A DNA stretch of 64,000 nt, taken from Saccharum officinarum (lineage: Eukaryota; Streptophyta; Magnoliopsida; Poales; Poaceae). This document shows positions 39,180 to 49,492 of the stretch, one piece after another. A program made the position numbers and the translations under genes. The DNA lies in the NCBI GenBank assembly GCA_020631735.1, contig CM036170.1, forward strand, positions 70,943,737 to 71,007,736, read 5' to 3'. The notes beneath the pieces are model-generated. The model was not told the origin of the DNA, searched no databases, and saw only the letters and a program-made list of their open reading frames with translations. The first letter of the stretch is position 1. Each line of letters starts with the position of its first letter.

Positions 39180-39425
39180 GGCCTTGTTTAGTTTCTCTAA
39201 GACTCCTGAAAAATGCACTATGCAAAAAGAAGATTTCCCGTCACATTAAACTTGCGATACATGTATGGAGTACTGGATGCAGATGAAATCAAAAACTAAT
39301 TGCACAGTTTGCGAGGCGAACGTTTTGAGCCTAATTAGTCAACGGTTGAGCAATTATTACCGAATACAAACACAGTATCACTGCAGTGCATTTGGCACTC
39401 CAAATTCGGTGAACTAAACGAGGTC
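39180..39425. mobile_element. MITE of the GGCCTTGTTTAG family
   Basis: 246 bp with terminal inverted repeats GGCCTTGTTTAGTTT at the left and the complement of 'gaactaaacgaggtc' at the right. The interior ('actaattgcacagttt', 'ttttgagcctaattagt') is typical of this very common grass family. It lies just downstream of the first WRKY gene. The target-site duplication is unclear. Confidence 0.8.
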
Positions 39426-39617
39426 ATACTAGTATTACTAGTGTGCTCTATGGCAACCATCAGGCTTGTGAGCAAGCCTGTGACCCTCGCAGGATGTTGT
39501 CACTCATTACTGCTCGGTCGGACTGACTGTTCTCACGTACACGTACTACAGCGACGGCGACAACACATGTCCAGTCCAGATCTACTGCTGGTCTGCTTGC
39601 TGCTAATCTAAAAAAAT

Positions 39618-40677
39618 CTACTGAAACGTAGCCATGTCATGGAGGAGACCGCCGAAGTCAAAGCGGTCTTGGAGGACGGATTCCCATCCGAAGCAGCCGT
39701 CCAGGAACTCCATCACCGGATCAGGAGCAGCCGTGTCGTGCCACTCGTGCAGCGCCTGCTGCGCCTCGAACCCGACCTCGGACGACGCCGACGGCGACCA
39801 CCCTCCCTGCGACATCGAGGCCGGCGAGCCTCTGTTGGTGTCCGCGGACCCCCAGGAGTTGGAGCCGAAGTCGACGACGGCGGGCGGCAGCGCCGCCGCT
39901 CCCAGCTGCTGCCACGCGGTGGCCGCGCCCCTGCACGTGTGGTCCCCGTAGTAGGCGATCTCGTACGCCGCCGGCTGGTCCTGCGTCTGCTGCACCCGCC
40001 GCGTCGCGTTGCATCCCTGGTCCTTGTGCGCGCAGCGGTAGTAGAGCCTGCAGGCCAGGGGGATCAGAGCAGCACGCATCGGTCAGTCGATTGCCACGTT
40101 CGCCACGATGGAATGGAACGGATTGAGCTGAGCCTTCTGATACTACTTGCCTCGGGTGCTTGTGGCCGTTGATGTCCTTCTGCCCGTACTTCCTCCAGAT
40201 GAAGCCGTCCACCGTCGTGCCGCTGGTCACCTCCTTGGTCGCCTCTGCGCCGCGCGCCCTGTGAAATTGAACGGCGAAGCCTCTTTTGTTACTCATATCC
40301 TCACAGTTGGCAAACAAGAAACAGAGAAGCCTGTTGTGCAAGAGGGAGGGAGACGGCAACGGCAGCCCCACGCACCTTCTCTTGAGTGGCGGCCCCGGAG
40401 GAGGAGGAGACCAGCTGGCCGCGCCTCCCGCCGCTGCTGCGTCTTGGTGGTACTCGGCCGCCGCCTTCCTCTTGCGCCCGCTGGTGGCGGCGGCGGTGGC
40501 CCTGAGCGCGTCGATGACGCGGCCGCAGCAGCGGAGGATCTCGGCGGCGAGCTCCTGGTGCGGTGCCGCCGCCGCAGCCGGGGACGCGGCCCGGAGCAGG
40601 TCCCCGAGGTGCGCCGCGGACTGCTGCCCCATGGTCATCAGCTCCAGTACCACTGCGGCCGGGGTGTCCAGCGTCAT
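39618..40677 (-). CDS. WRKY group III transcription factor (279 aa)
   Basis: Three exons on the minus strand: 40376-40677, 40151-40258, 39618-40047. Intron 1 (117 bp) is GT-AG. Intron 2 (103 bp) appears to start with GC (AG/GCAAGT) and end in AG; it sits at the conserved phase-2 site after the 'HPR' codons of WRKY domains. The protein has an N-terminal helical region, a basic KRKAAA/KRR stretch that may be a nuclear signal, the WRKYGQK heptad (about residue 125) and a zinc finger ending H-T-C, the group III mark. The finger is C-X6-C-X23-H-X-C rather than C-X7-C. The C-terminus is acidic and Gln/Ser-rich. The family binds W-box DNA (TTGAC) and often controls defence and stress genes. The ATG is chosen for the length match and the TATA box about 215 bp upstream. 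Confidence 0.9.
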
Positions 40678-40890
40678 GGCTGCCGCTCGATGCTAGCTTC
40701 TTGGATCGACCGATGCGTCTGCTAGAGTGCGGCAAAGTTGCCTCACACTCTCGAGGGGTCGAGGCTCACTCGATGGTGTTGGTGTCCAGGTCCGTCTCTG
40801 TGGCCTGCGGCTGCGGGCTGAACCGCCGAGCGCCGACGAGACGAGAGTAGCAAGACTAAGATGCAGAGGCAGTGAGCTTGCCGCACTCCA

Positions 40891-40899
40891 TATTTATAG
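40891..40899 (-). promoter_or_regulatory. TATA box of the first WRKY gene
   Basis: The minus strand reads TCTATAAATA about 215 bp upstream of the ATG at 40677. This spacing leaves a 5' leader of about 180 bases. Confidence 0.65.
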
Positions 40900-41173
40900 A
40901 CCTCTCGTCTCGTCATCCCAGGACTGTCAGCAAGCCAAGTAATCCGAGTGAAGGGAAGCCGCGAGGAAGCCGCAGGAAGCGGTCCACGAGCGTAGCCGCT
41001 ATGCGGCAAAGGCGGCAAGGCCCATCTGCTCTGCTCTCTGCTGCTCCTTTCTCTGTGACGCTCTCTGCTCCTGATTAGATAGAACTGTAGAGCACAGTAC
41101 ATACGCAGCCGAAGCCCCTGAGGCCTGAGCTGCAGCTACACGTAACACGTTGGCAACATCTCAGATGATCGTT

Positions 41174-41700
41174 AAGCCTCGGCAAAATACCCGGTACCCA
41201 TTACCTGTACCCGAATTATCCGAACCCGGACCCAAACTACCCAAACCCGAGGTATCCAATCCTAAATTCGGATATCAATTCTGATTACCTAAAATAAGTT
41301 TGAGTAATTCGGGTAATATCTCCCGGTACCCGAACTACCCAAACTACCCGAATATGTAGTGTCTTTGTGTTTTTGATATGTTGTCAGTTGAGCACTTGAA
41401 CTTATCACTTTATTAGTATATGATTCTCTTTCTTTGAACAAGTGACTGTAATATATTATTCTCTACAAATTGCTGTTGAAATTTTTATACAAACCGCTGT
41501 TGAAATTCTGTATAAAATTGCTATAAAAGTTTTATGCAGTTTGCTCTTTTATGTGAATTTGGGTATAACCAAACCCGAACCCGAATTATCGGGTATCCAA
41601 AATTTCGGATAATGTTTTTTCAGAATGAATATCGGGTAGCAATTTTTATTATCTGAGTTACCTGACCCAAAAAAATCAGGTAACGCGAATGCCCAGGCCT
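41174..41700. mobile_element. Non-autonomous element with imperfect inverted ends rich in 'acccg' words
   Basis: Left end 'taagcctcggcaaaatacccggtaccc' (written in part) and right end 'aacgcgaatgcccaggcct' are imperfect inverted repeats. Near both ends 'taccc', 'acccgaa' and their complements recur ('cccgaactaccc', 'ttcgggtaat', 'aacccgaacccgaatta'), subterminal repeats as in hAT-like elements. No ORF and no clear target-site duplication. Confidence 0.55.
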
Positions 41701-43390
41701 GACAATTTAAACTATGAGAAGATGCAATATGCACACCGAATAGATAGATTACGGTCACCGATAGTACGCTAATAATCTTATTTAGATACGCTCGCACGCG
41801 GGCCGGGTGACCCGGAGCCCGATCGTCAAATGGAACAGTACATACGTGGCCGTACATGGCGATGCCGTGGTGGTTAGTACCAAAACGTGTTTGCGCCCCT
41901 GTTTATACCACAATAATACGTGCGCACGCCAGTGTATATATAGGATAGATATATACGCAGGACAGGGCCTGGGGGGCTGAATGAACCGTTTGCTGCACGT
42001 CATATATACTCACATGGGTTCAGTTGAGCTCAGTCCAGTGTGTACGTATGTCTCTCTCTCTGACTCTCTCGCTCGCTCGCTCGCTATTACTACTACCAAG
42101 CTCTTGTATTAGTGCTTCATCAGTGTTCGTATCGCTCGAATATGATTTGATTAAGGATTGGCCCCCCCATGTGCGGAACGCGTGGTCACCGGTTCCGCGG
42201 TCGCTGCTTGCCGTACCATCGATACCATCACTTGATAATAACCCGCGCGCCGAACGAGCAACGCCGTGTGCGTACGCGATTCCGTTCCGAGAGGCAGAAA
42301 TAGAAAGGCAAGTGCCCCACGTTCGAAGGGAAAAAGGAAAACGGCCAGTGCATGCCCCGGGGGGCCGGGACGGGCGTCGAGCGAGGTCAACATGCATGCA
42401 CGGTTCCCATAATCCGATCAAGCAGCAGCTCTCTGCCGAAGGTTCGGTGTCAACTGAAACTCCGGTGATCCATCTCATCTCATCCCGAGTTCAGTGTACC
42501 TGCTGTGGTAGGCGAAAAGCCACATATAGTATATTTGGAGCCCTAATATAAAAACCAGACTAAGCCAAAAAGAAGGGTTCACCGTAGCCGCGTGTAGTTA
42601 TCCGGATATGAACACTAATGCATTTCCTAAAGCATCGCGGAAATGATCATCCTTTTTAAGACAGGTTGCCGTTTGCACGACAGGATCGCCCTCTGTCCTG
42701 TAATACAGTTTATTCTAGGAATTTTAAGACAAATCAAGAGAGAACATAAATGACGCATGTACCATCATTTTATTTCCTAATCAGACGCTATCATCAACAT
42801 GATTAATGGTTATTGGTTGATAAACGAAAAGTATTTAATGTAAAATTGATTTTTGTCCTATAGAATACATTATATTTAAGAACAAATTTTAAATGCTAGA
42901 ATGCACTATATTACATGACGGAGGGAGTATGTGCTTAATAACACGGCTGACGTGTTATCAGCGTGCCCGGGGCGTGAGAACACTAAGCATACGGTCTTTT
43001 GAGAATCTAACATACTATAACTAAGGGGAATCCCACTCTCATATATGCTTTGAGTAGCGTGATTAGGTTCCACACTACAGGTGGGGTGACCGGTTAGGCC
43101 CACGCTTTCTCACTTGACTTCCCAACATTGCTCTTGAGTGCTACTGCTACTGCTTGACCTTCTTTTTCTATATCTTTCACGAATAAAAAGCATTCGGGAC
43201 TGGACATCATGTGTTACGATTACGTCGATGCTGACGATCATAGGATGTTTTTATATTCCTTATTACATTATATTAATGGTGCAATTAGTAGGGATATTCA
43301 GATTCTCATAGCTAGAAACAACTTGGCGAGGGTTATTCGAGAGAAAAGTTTCATCTTTTTGGGCTCTCTACTAATTGAAAGAAGTAGATG
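41701..43390. other. Intergenic stretch without a recognised gene
   Basis: Holds a short (CTCG)n tract at 42057-42083 and small overlapping ORFs in both strands at 42020-42550 that match nothing I know. The stretch 42714-42928 ends in 'gacggagggagtat', the right end of a Stowaway-type MITE whose left end is not preserved. A 60-codon ORF at 43209-43391 has no recognisable motif. Confidence 0.45.
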
Positions 43391-43398
43391 AGCAGAGC

Positions 43399-43690
43399 CA
43401 CTGGCGGAGCCAGGGGGGCAGGCAGGGGCCATGGGCCCTCCCCCCAACATCACAGCAAAAAAAATTTTAGGTAGTATATAATTCAATAATCCATATTAGA
43501 AAGATATAATAAAAGCTTTGTCATATATTTTTTGATGACTTCTGGACAACAAAATAACACAAATTTATATTTTATCTTTGGATGAGCCCATCTATAATAT
43601 AAAAATCAAAACAAATAAGCTACACTCAGTTATTTTATGGTTAAAACTCTTCGACCGGCCCCCTATCCATAGTTTCTGGCTCCGCCACTG
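43399..43690. mobile_element. hAT-type MITE with perfect 8-bp target-site duplication
   Basis: 292 bp, left end CACTGGCGGAGCCAG and right end complementing CAGTGGCGGAGCCAG. Flanked by AGCAGAGC at 43391-43398 and 43691-43698. An 8-bp duplication is the hAT signature. No ORF of note. Confidence 0.9.
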
Positions 43691-43796
43691 AGCAGAGCCA
43701 AGGCGACTTAAGAGGAGGTATGTTTAACATAATGTTCGACGATACTAAGATAGATGTGGTGCACTGTTCAGCACACCCCAAAACTCCAAACAATTA

Positions 43797-44045
43797 CTCC
43801 CTCTATCGCGAAATAAATCAATTTCTGGAGTTATATCAAATTATCTTATAAGTTTAACCAAATTTATAGAAAAAAAATCAATATTTATGACATCAAATTA
43901 GCATAACTAGATACACCATGAAATCTATTTTCGTAATCTACTTGTATGGTGTCATAAATGTTGTTATTCTTCGCTGCAAAAGTGGGTCAAACTAGTTAAG
44001 ACTTAGGATGACTCTAGAAGTTAATTTGTTTTAGGACCGAGGGAG
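43797..44045. mobile_element. Stowaway-type MITE
   Basis: 249 bp with CTCCCTC...GAGGGAG ends, flanked by TA on both sides. AT-rich interior, as in Tc1/mariner-derived MITEs of grasses. Confidence 0.85.
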
Positions 44046-44174
44046 TACATAGTTGTGGCTTTGCAAAGATCGTCCTTTGTTGGGTTGATTTTTGAAAACA
44101 TCAGCTAGTGGATTATTTGAATTTGAACTTGAGCTAACACTGAAAGGAACGATAGCTTTACTTGCTATAAACTA

Positions 44175-44408
44175 CTCTCTATGTCCCTAAATATCCGTCG
44201 TTTACTCTTTCCAAGAAACAACTTTGACTAAATATGTATTAAAAAATATTAAATTTATAGTACATAATGAGTATCATTGGAAAGATCTTTGAATCTAGTT
44301 TTTTAATAAATTTATTTGGAGATACAATTATTGCACACATTTTCTATAAATCGAGTCAAACTTGTAGCATGCACACCAACAGCGACAGATATAAAGGGAC
44401 GGATGGAG
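44175..44408. mobile_element. Diverged Stowaway-type MITE
   Basis: Starts 'ctctctatgtccctaaatatc' (in part) and ends 'gggacggatggag', inverted and imperfect. TA precedes it and TG follows, so the target duplication has decayed. Confidence 0.7.
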
Positions 44409-45545
44409 TGTGACCTAGAGTTGTCGCGCTAAGTTTTCAATCCAACTTGCCCAGATGGTAAGACCAGCTTATTATAGAACGTTACAATTGAATTCCTGCA
44501 TGTGAAACGAAACAAAACAGTTGTACCTGTAGTTAACTGCACGCGTACATACAAAACTGCGCTCAAAACTCTTAATTATATTTGAACGACTAGACAATCA
44601 AGGTCTGGGCAAGAAATTTGTTCGTCGTCTATATATGTTCGAGTTTTGACCAAAAATATAGGTCGGCAAGTTAGAGACATACTCATAACTATAAACAATC
44701 GGAGACGTACGCCGACCTGGGAGAAATTCTCTCTTCCATTAGCGACGAACTGACGACCAGGTGTGATGGTGTGTTAGTTGGAATTGCCACATAATTCCTC
44801 CAGGAAATGAAGCACGTACGTACGGTTGCCGTCAGCTAGCTAGGTTGGCGAGTCAAAGGCCCCAAGGGCCAAGGCTGAATCAGAGCGCTGCTCGCTACTT
44901 GCATTTGCGCAGTCTTACGCGGTGATTTAGCGAGACCTCCAGTGATTGGCTGTGCCTAATCAGCTCATTAGCTTTCATACCTCACGTACACGCGCATCAG
45001 TCACCGGCCGGCCACGCAGCTCATCCAAAGGGCAAAAGTATAGTTGTTTAATTTCCCTTTTTCATGCTAGGTCTTCGCCCCCTTTGAATCGGTCCGGAAG
45101 CACTCCAAAACGGTGCCAGGCAGCTCGATCAAGCCGACTGCATACACATACATACGGATGAGCTGCGATTGAACTGTAGCCAGTAATCAAGCTGCTGTGT
45201 GTGCTGCCGTTAATGGAGACATGCATGTGTCATGGAGGCAGACAGGCATATCCCATGCGCGAGTGCAGATAGAACTGTGACTGTTTTAGTAACGCGGGAT
45301 AATGTTTGTGTTCCGGCGAAAGCAAGCTAGGAGGAGGCCGGTTGCTCATGAATAGCCGCAACAGCAACAGCGCAACAGCAACAGCAGCAGAAGAAAGCTG
45401 TGCATGGACAGGACAGGCTTGTTGCCCTGGATACCACCGTACCGATATCTCCATCAGAAAAGGGAAAGGAAACTTCTGGCCGCAGCAGTACTGTGAGTGG
45501 TGGTCAATCATGCAGCGGCGAACAGGAAAACGTGTCGCGATAATA
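44409..45545. other. Intergenic stretch without a recognised gene
   Basis: Short ORFs only; none carries a motif I know. A (CAGCAA)-like run at 45358-45390 is a simple repeat. Confidence 0.4.
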
Positions 45546-45758
45546 CACTACAAAACCGGGTGAGCCTATTAGAGATCGGCCGAGTGAGTGGTCCCAGCAT
45601 CACGGCTACTAACCTTTTCGGTCGCACGTGTAGCACGACTGGTGGGGTTCAACGACGGGCCGGGCGGGGTTCATCGAATGATCCTGGGATTACGGATAGA
45701 TCAGGGTTAAAAAAATGGATGAGAAGGATTGGTGGCTAAAACAAATTTGCCAGCAACC

Positions 45759-45955
45759 TGTGAGGAGCAAAGATGATGTACAGATACGATACGAATACCA
45801 ACGTAGTACTTGAAGTTGTCAACATTCCTCGGAGGAAAAATGGAGTCGTCGTCGTCGTCGTCGTCAAATGTCAACATGAGCTGTGTACAGTGTACGTGCT
45901 GGTACATTGACCACAAATTCGTCCTTCTAAAATGTGGGCAAAGACATCTTAATCC
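45759..45955 (-). repeat. Fragment shared with 47900-48105 (inside the CACTA-like element)
   Basis: About 200 bp that match 47900-48105 in the same orientation, with small differences. Both encode on the minus strand a peptide with an Asp run and 'FPPRNVDNFKYYVGIRI'. The Asp run is a GTC microsatellite: more units here, three at the other copy. I do not recognise the protein; it may be an exon fragment. Confidence 0.75.
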
Positions 45956-45984
45956 TAATTCTTAACTATACGCAGCACTTTACA

Positions 45985-46290
45985 GGTCGGAGACCAGCCA
46001 GCAGCTGGGGGTAGCCGTCTCTATAAATAGTGATCAATTTGGGGCAGCCGTATCTATAAATCGGATTTCTAGAGATATCATCACGTAGCTCTATACTATA
46101 CTACCAGTTAAGGGTACCCGTCTCTACAAATAGCGATCAGTTGGGGGTAACCGTCTCTACAAATCGGATTTATAGTGATATCCTCACATAGCCCTGTACT
46201 ATACTACCAGCTGGGGTACCCGCCTCAACAAATAGCGACCAGTTGGGGGCAGCCGTCTCTACAAATCGGATTTCTAGAGACATCCTCATG
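45985..46290. repeat. Tandem repeat, three units of about 110 bp, in the CACTA-like element
   Basis: Each unit holds 'gtctctacaaat(a/c)', 'gatca(g/a)tt(t/g)gggg', 'cggattt(c/a)tag' and 'ctatactataccag'-like words. Such repeats are typical subterminal arrays of CACTA elements. Confidence 0.8.
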
Positions 46291-46334
46291 CACACGCCGT
46301 CGCTAGTTACATGATTTTCATGCGAAAATGTGTG

Positions 46335-46390
46335 CTTCACGGCCGCGGGGACCAAACCCGCGACATGTGGCCCTAACCACTCCACCAATA
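46335..46390 (-). promoter_or_regulatory. tRNA-like A-box/B-box pair (RNA polymerase III promoter-like)
   Basis: On the minus strand 'tggtggagtggttaggg' resembles an A box (TRGCNNAGTGG) and 'gggtttggtcccc' lies about 15-25 bp after it, a weak match to a B box (GGTTCRANTCC). A cloverleaf cannot be drawn from it. It may be a SINE- or tRNA-derived relic in the transposon. Confidence 0.3.
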
Positions 46391-46489
46391 CAATACTGGT
46401 GTCCAAATGAGATATCCATCCTCCTCAATTTATCTTCATCTAGTTTTAAAATGAGTATTTGGGATCCAAAACAAATTTAAATAAAAAAG

Positions 46490-47030
46490 TTGTCAACTAT
46501 AAAATTTTATAATTTTACGATATCGACAACTTTGGTTTTGGTCATTTCTCCATCAGAGGTCGTTTGAATATTTTGAATTTCAAATGTAAGAGAATCAAAC
46601 ATAATTTTCCATATATAGATGAATTCAAATGAAAAAGCTTTCAACTACAAAGTTCCATAACTTTTTGAGGTCTACAACTTTTATTTTAGTCGTTCTCCAT
46701 CCAAGATCGTTTAAAAAATTTAAATTTCAAATGTGAGAAAATTCAAACATAATTTTTCTTGCATAGATGATTTCAAATCAAAAAGTTGTCAACTACAAAG
46801 TTGCATAAATTTTTGAGATCAACAACTTTTATTTTGGTCATTTCTCCATCTAATATCATTTAAAAATTCAAATTTTAAATGTGCGAAATTCAAACGTAAT
46901 TTTCCATGCATAGATGATTTCAAATGAAAAAGTTGCCACCTATAAAGTTGCATAACTTTTCGAGCTATACAACTTTGATTTTGGTCGTTTGTCCATCCAA
47001 GGTCATTTGAAAATTTTGAATTTACTGCAC
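46490..47030. repeat. AT-rich tandem repeat, about four units of about 140 bp
   Basis: Each unit repeats the order 'aaaaagttg(t/c)caactataaa', 'cataactttt.gag', 'acaacttt.attttggtc', 'tctccatc', 'aaattcaaa.gtaattttcc', 'atagatgatttcaaat'. Interior to the CACTA-like element. Similar words occur in the array at 2870-3310, perhaps because both belong to AT-rich non-coding repeats. Confidence 0.8.
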
Positions 47031-47277
47031 AGCTCCTATTTAACGAGACGGCTGAAATCGATTTCTAGATGCGGCTGCAAATAGAGCCTCTAGGTATCGA
47101 TTTCTAGAGAAGGCTCATTTTTGGCATTTGTAGAGGTGGCTGAGAATAGCAGCCATATCTATAAATGCATTTTTGGAGGCGGCTCGTTTTAGAGGCCACG
47201 ATAGAGGCGGCTTAATTTCTAGCCGCCTCTGCGGTAAGAGGCCTCCCGTTGCTACAAATCGATTTGTAGTAGTGTTA

Positions 47278-47713
47278 GACTAGCTGACCAACTAGGTAAA
47301 TTAATTCTCGATGGTCGCGTTTTGACATATGGCAATTGTAGCCCAACTGTGACTGTTGGCTTTTGTACTAAATGGCCGATAGTGAACTCTTTCTCTAGTA
47401 GTTGTAAACAAAATTGTTGCACAACCATTCCTATTACGATCGGTGTGCTCCGCAGATTCACATCATATCACCTTCCTTTGCAAGGTACAAGGCAAAACCA
47501 TTCCTATCACGATCGATCAATGTGCTACAACTCTCCGTGGCCATGCCTTTCACCCCTCTCTCTTTTGTGTTTACAACAGTTGGAGAAAGCGTTCACTATC
47601 GGCCATTTAGTACACAAGCTAACAATCAATTAACAACAGTTGGGTATTACTACAATTGCCATGTGTCAAAACGAGATCATTGGAAATTAATTTACCCAGT
47701 TGACCATCTAGTC
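47278..47713. mobile_element. Fold-back element with long inverted repeats, TA-flanked
   Basis: 436 bp. The left arm (from 'gactagctgaccaactagg') and the complement of the right arm (to 'agttgaccatctagtc') pair over 70 bp or more, with shared 'caattg(c/t)', 'gttttgaca' and 'cccaactgt' blocks. TA on both sides suggests a Tc1/mariner-type target. It starts three bases after the CACTA-like right end. Confidence 0.75.
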
Positions 47714-47899
47714 TAATGCCCAACTGATCAACGAGTAATCGTCAATAATACTTTATATGGTTGACTATTTGATATAAAGACCGACCGTGCAACTTGTAAC
47801 CATTGGTAACACATTAACCGTTAGGCATTCACAATTTCCCCAATTACTCGTTGGCTATTGTTCTTGCCTTTTGGTATTCGTTGTTTCTAGTACGTAGTG

Positions 47900-48105
47900 A
47901 ACCTATGAGGAACAAAGAAGATGTTCAGTAGTATCCATGTATAGATACGGATACCAACGTAGTACTTGAAGTTGTCAACATTCCTTGGAGGAAAAATGTA
48001 GTCGTCGTCGTCAAATGCCAACACGAGCTGTGTACGTGCTGGTACATTGACCACAAATTCGTCCTTGTTCTCAAATGTGGGGAAAAGACATCTTAATTCT
48101 GGATC
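47900..48105 (-). repeat. Fragment shared with 45759-45955 (outside the CACTA-like element)
   Basis: Partner of the fragment at 45759. The minus-strand reading frame here is longer (47887-48222, 111 codons) and holds more sequence upstream of the shared part, so this may be closer to the source copy. No family recognised; no intact gene seen. Confidence 0.7.
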
Positions 48106-48851
48106 AAGGAATTTGGTACTGGTCTGAGACCTGCTACTACTACCAGCATCAATGTAGCTGACCAGCTGCTGTACTATTTCTATTCTTTTAAAGAGTATAT
48201 GCGTTCTAGAAGCAACTAACAAAATTAGTTGTAAAAGTTCTTTTTAAATATATCTTCCTATTACCCTATTATGTTTTTCCTCAAGTTATATCTCCTGATT
48301 GTATAATTCCATGTGTCTAGATAAAATAAATATTTATGAGAACCGTTGGCTTTATGAAGAATCTTCCTTTTATCTTCAATTTAGAGAATCTTCCTTTTAA
48401 CCGTTAGACTTGTTCGAAATGAAGAAAAGAAAGAAAGAGGTTAAAGATGATTTGTTTTTAAGCCAACATCAAGGCCTATAATTTTTTAAACCAACATCAA
48501 TCTCTAGAAGTATCCCAATTTTTTTGTCGACAATTGGCGAACTGTGCCTCCCTATATCTAAATCCTCTTACTCCGCCCCTACTTTTTAGTATATAAAAAA
48601 TAAATTGGTGGATTTTATGGACCTGGCTAGGGCTAGGTCCAATTTAGCACGCTTCATTCCATAGTTGATTTGATGTTCAAGCAGAAACTATTGAATCAAT
48701 TGATGTGATCGTTAAAATTTTCTGGATGTTTACAATCCCATGTCTAGTTTCTCAATTTGGAAAGATATATGCACATGATAGGGTGATATTGAAATGAGAG
48801 CCATGTATTCTTCTTGCTGAGGTAGCTCTCATCTTATATATAGTTGTACTA
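48106..48851. other. AT-rich spacer without a recognised gene
   Basis: Only short ORFs and no terminal repeats that I can pair. Confidence 0.4.
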
Positions 48852-49088
48852 AGGGGTTGTTTGGCGTGGCTTTCTAGGGACTCCGACTCTATCCATAGTT
48901 TACTGGTTAGCATTGTTTCACAATTTAGCAAAAATATACTCCAACTTCGATAATCTAAAAATGAACCGAGAGAGCCGGTGAAACTAATATGGATGACTTC
49001 ACCGCCTCCTTATTATTACATTATGTAGTAGTGCTATAGTGATGCTAGGAGCCGGAGTCCAATAATAGAGCCACGCCAAACAAGCTCT
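48852..49088. mobile_element. MITE upstream of the second WRKY gene
   Basis: 237 bp with ends AGGGGTTGTTTGGCGTGGCT and, inverted, AGAGCTTGTTTGGCGTGGCT. The pair is nearly perfect over 20 bp. The target duplication is unclear. It ends about 180 bp upstream of the TATA box of the gene. Confidence 0.8.
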
Positions 49089-49263
49089 TATAAAACGACT
49101 TACTGTACGGTCCTGCCGAGTCTACAACTCCGCGTGAGCCGTGGAAGCGGAACGTGCCCCCTGTTGGCTGTCTACCGCCACCAAACCAGCACTCCAGCTC
49201 GTTCTGAGCTGTGCAGCTGCCGCGAGACTTCTTCCCGGCCTCGCTAACAGGCCTTCCTTCTTC

Positions 49264-49272
49264 TATATAAAA
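49264..49272 (+). promoter_or_regulatory. TATA box of the second WRKY gene
   Basis: 'ctatataaaag' about 228 bp upstream of the ATG at 49493, leaving a leader of about 200 bases. Confidence 0.7.
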
Positions 49273-49492
49273 GCGGAGGACGCCACTTCTTCCTCTACTT
49301 CTGCCCAACGGCGCCACAACCCCTCCTAAGCTTTGCCAAGCTTGCTTTTGTGTACTCTGATCGAGATTTTCCTTACCAACAAACAAAACTAACACGGATT
49401 CGCACAGGCCAAAGCACAACGAGCTCGCACAGTCCGGCTGCTGCTGCTGCACAAACAACGGACTCTCACAGCCCGGCGGCCGGCTCGCAGCC

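Larger units (their letters stand above)
45546..47274. mobile_element. CACTA-like transposon remnant
   Basis: The right end reads '...aaatcgatttgtagtagtg', whose complement CACTACTACAAATCG is a CACTA-type terminus. Next to it, complementary 'cgatttctaga', 'gaggcggct' and 'agccgcctct' words recur as subterminal repeats. The likely left end is CACTACAAAACCGGG at 45546. The 3-bp flanks differ (ATA left, TTA right), so the left edge is uncertain. No transposase ORF: a non-autonomous or deleted copy. It contains two tandem-repeat tracts and a short fragment that also occurs just outside it. Confidence 0.7.

Noticed and set aside
39639..40725. Plus-strand ORFs of 177 and 192 codons
   Set aside because: Antisense shadows of the minus-strand WRKY exons; no motif in their own translation.
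42020..42551. ORFs of 152 and 175 codons on opposite strands
   Set aside because: They overlap a (CTCG)n repeat and show no family resemblance or codon pattern of a gene.
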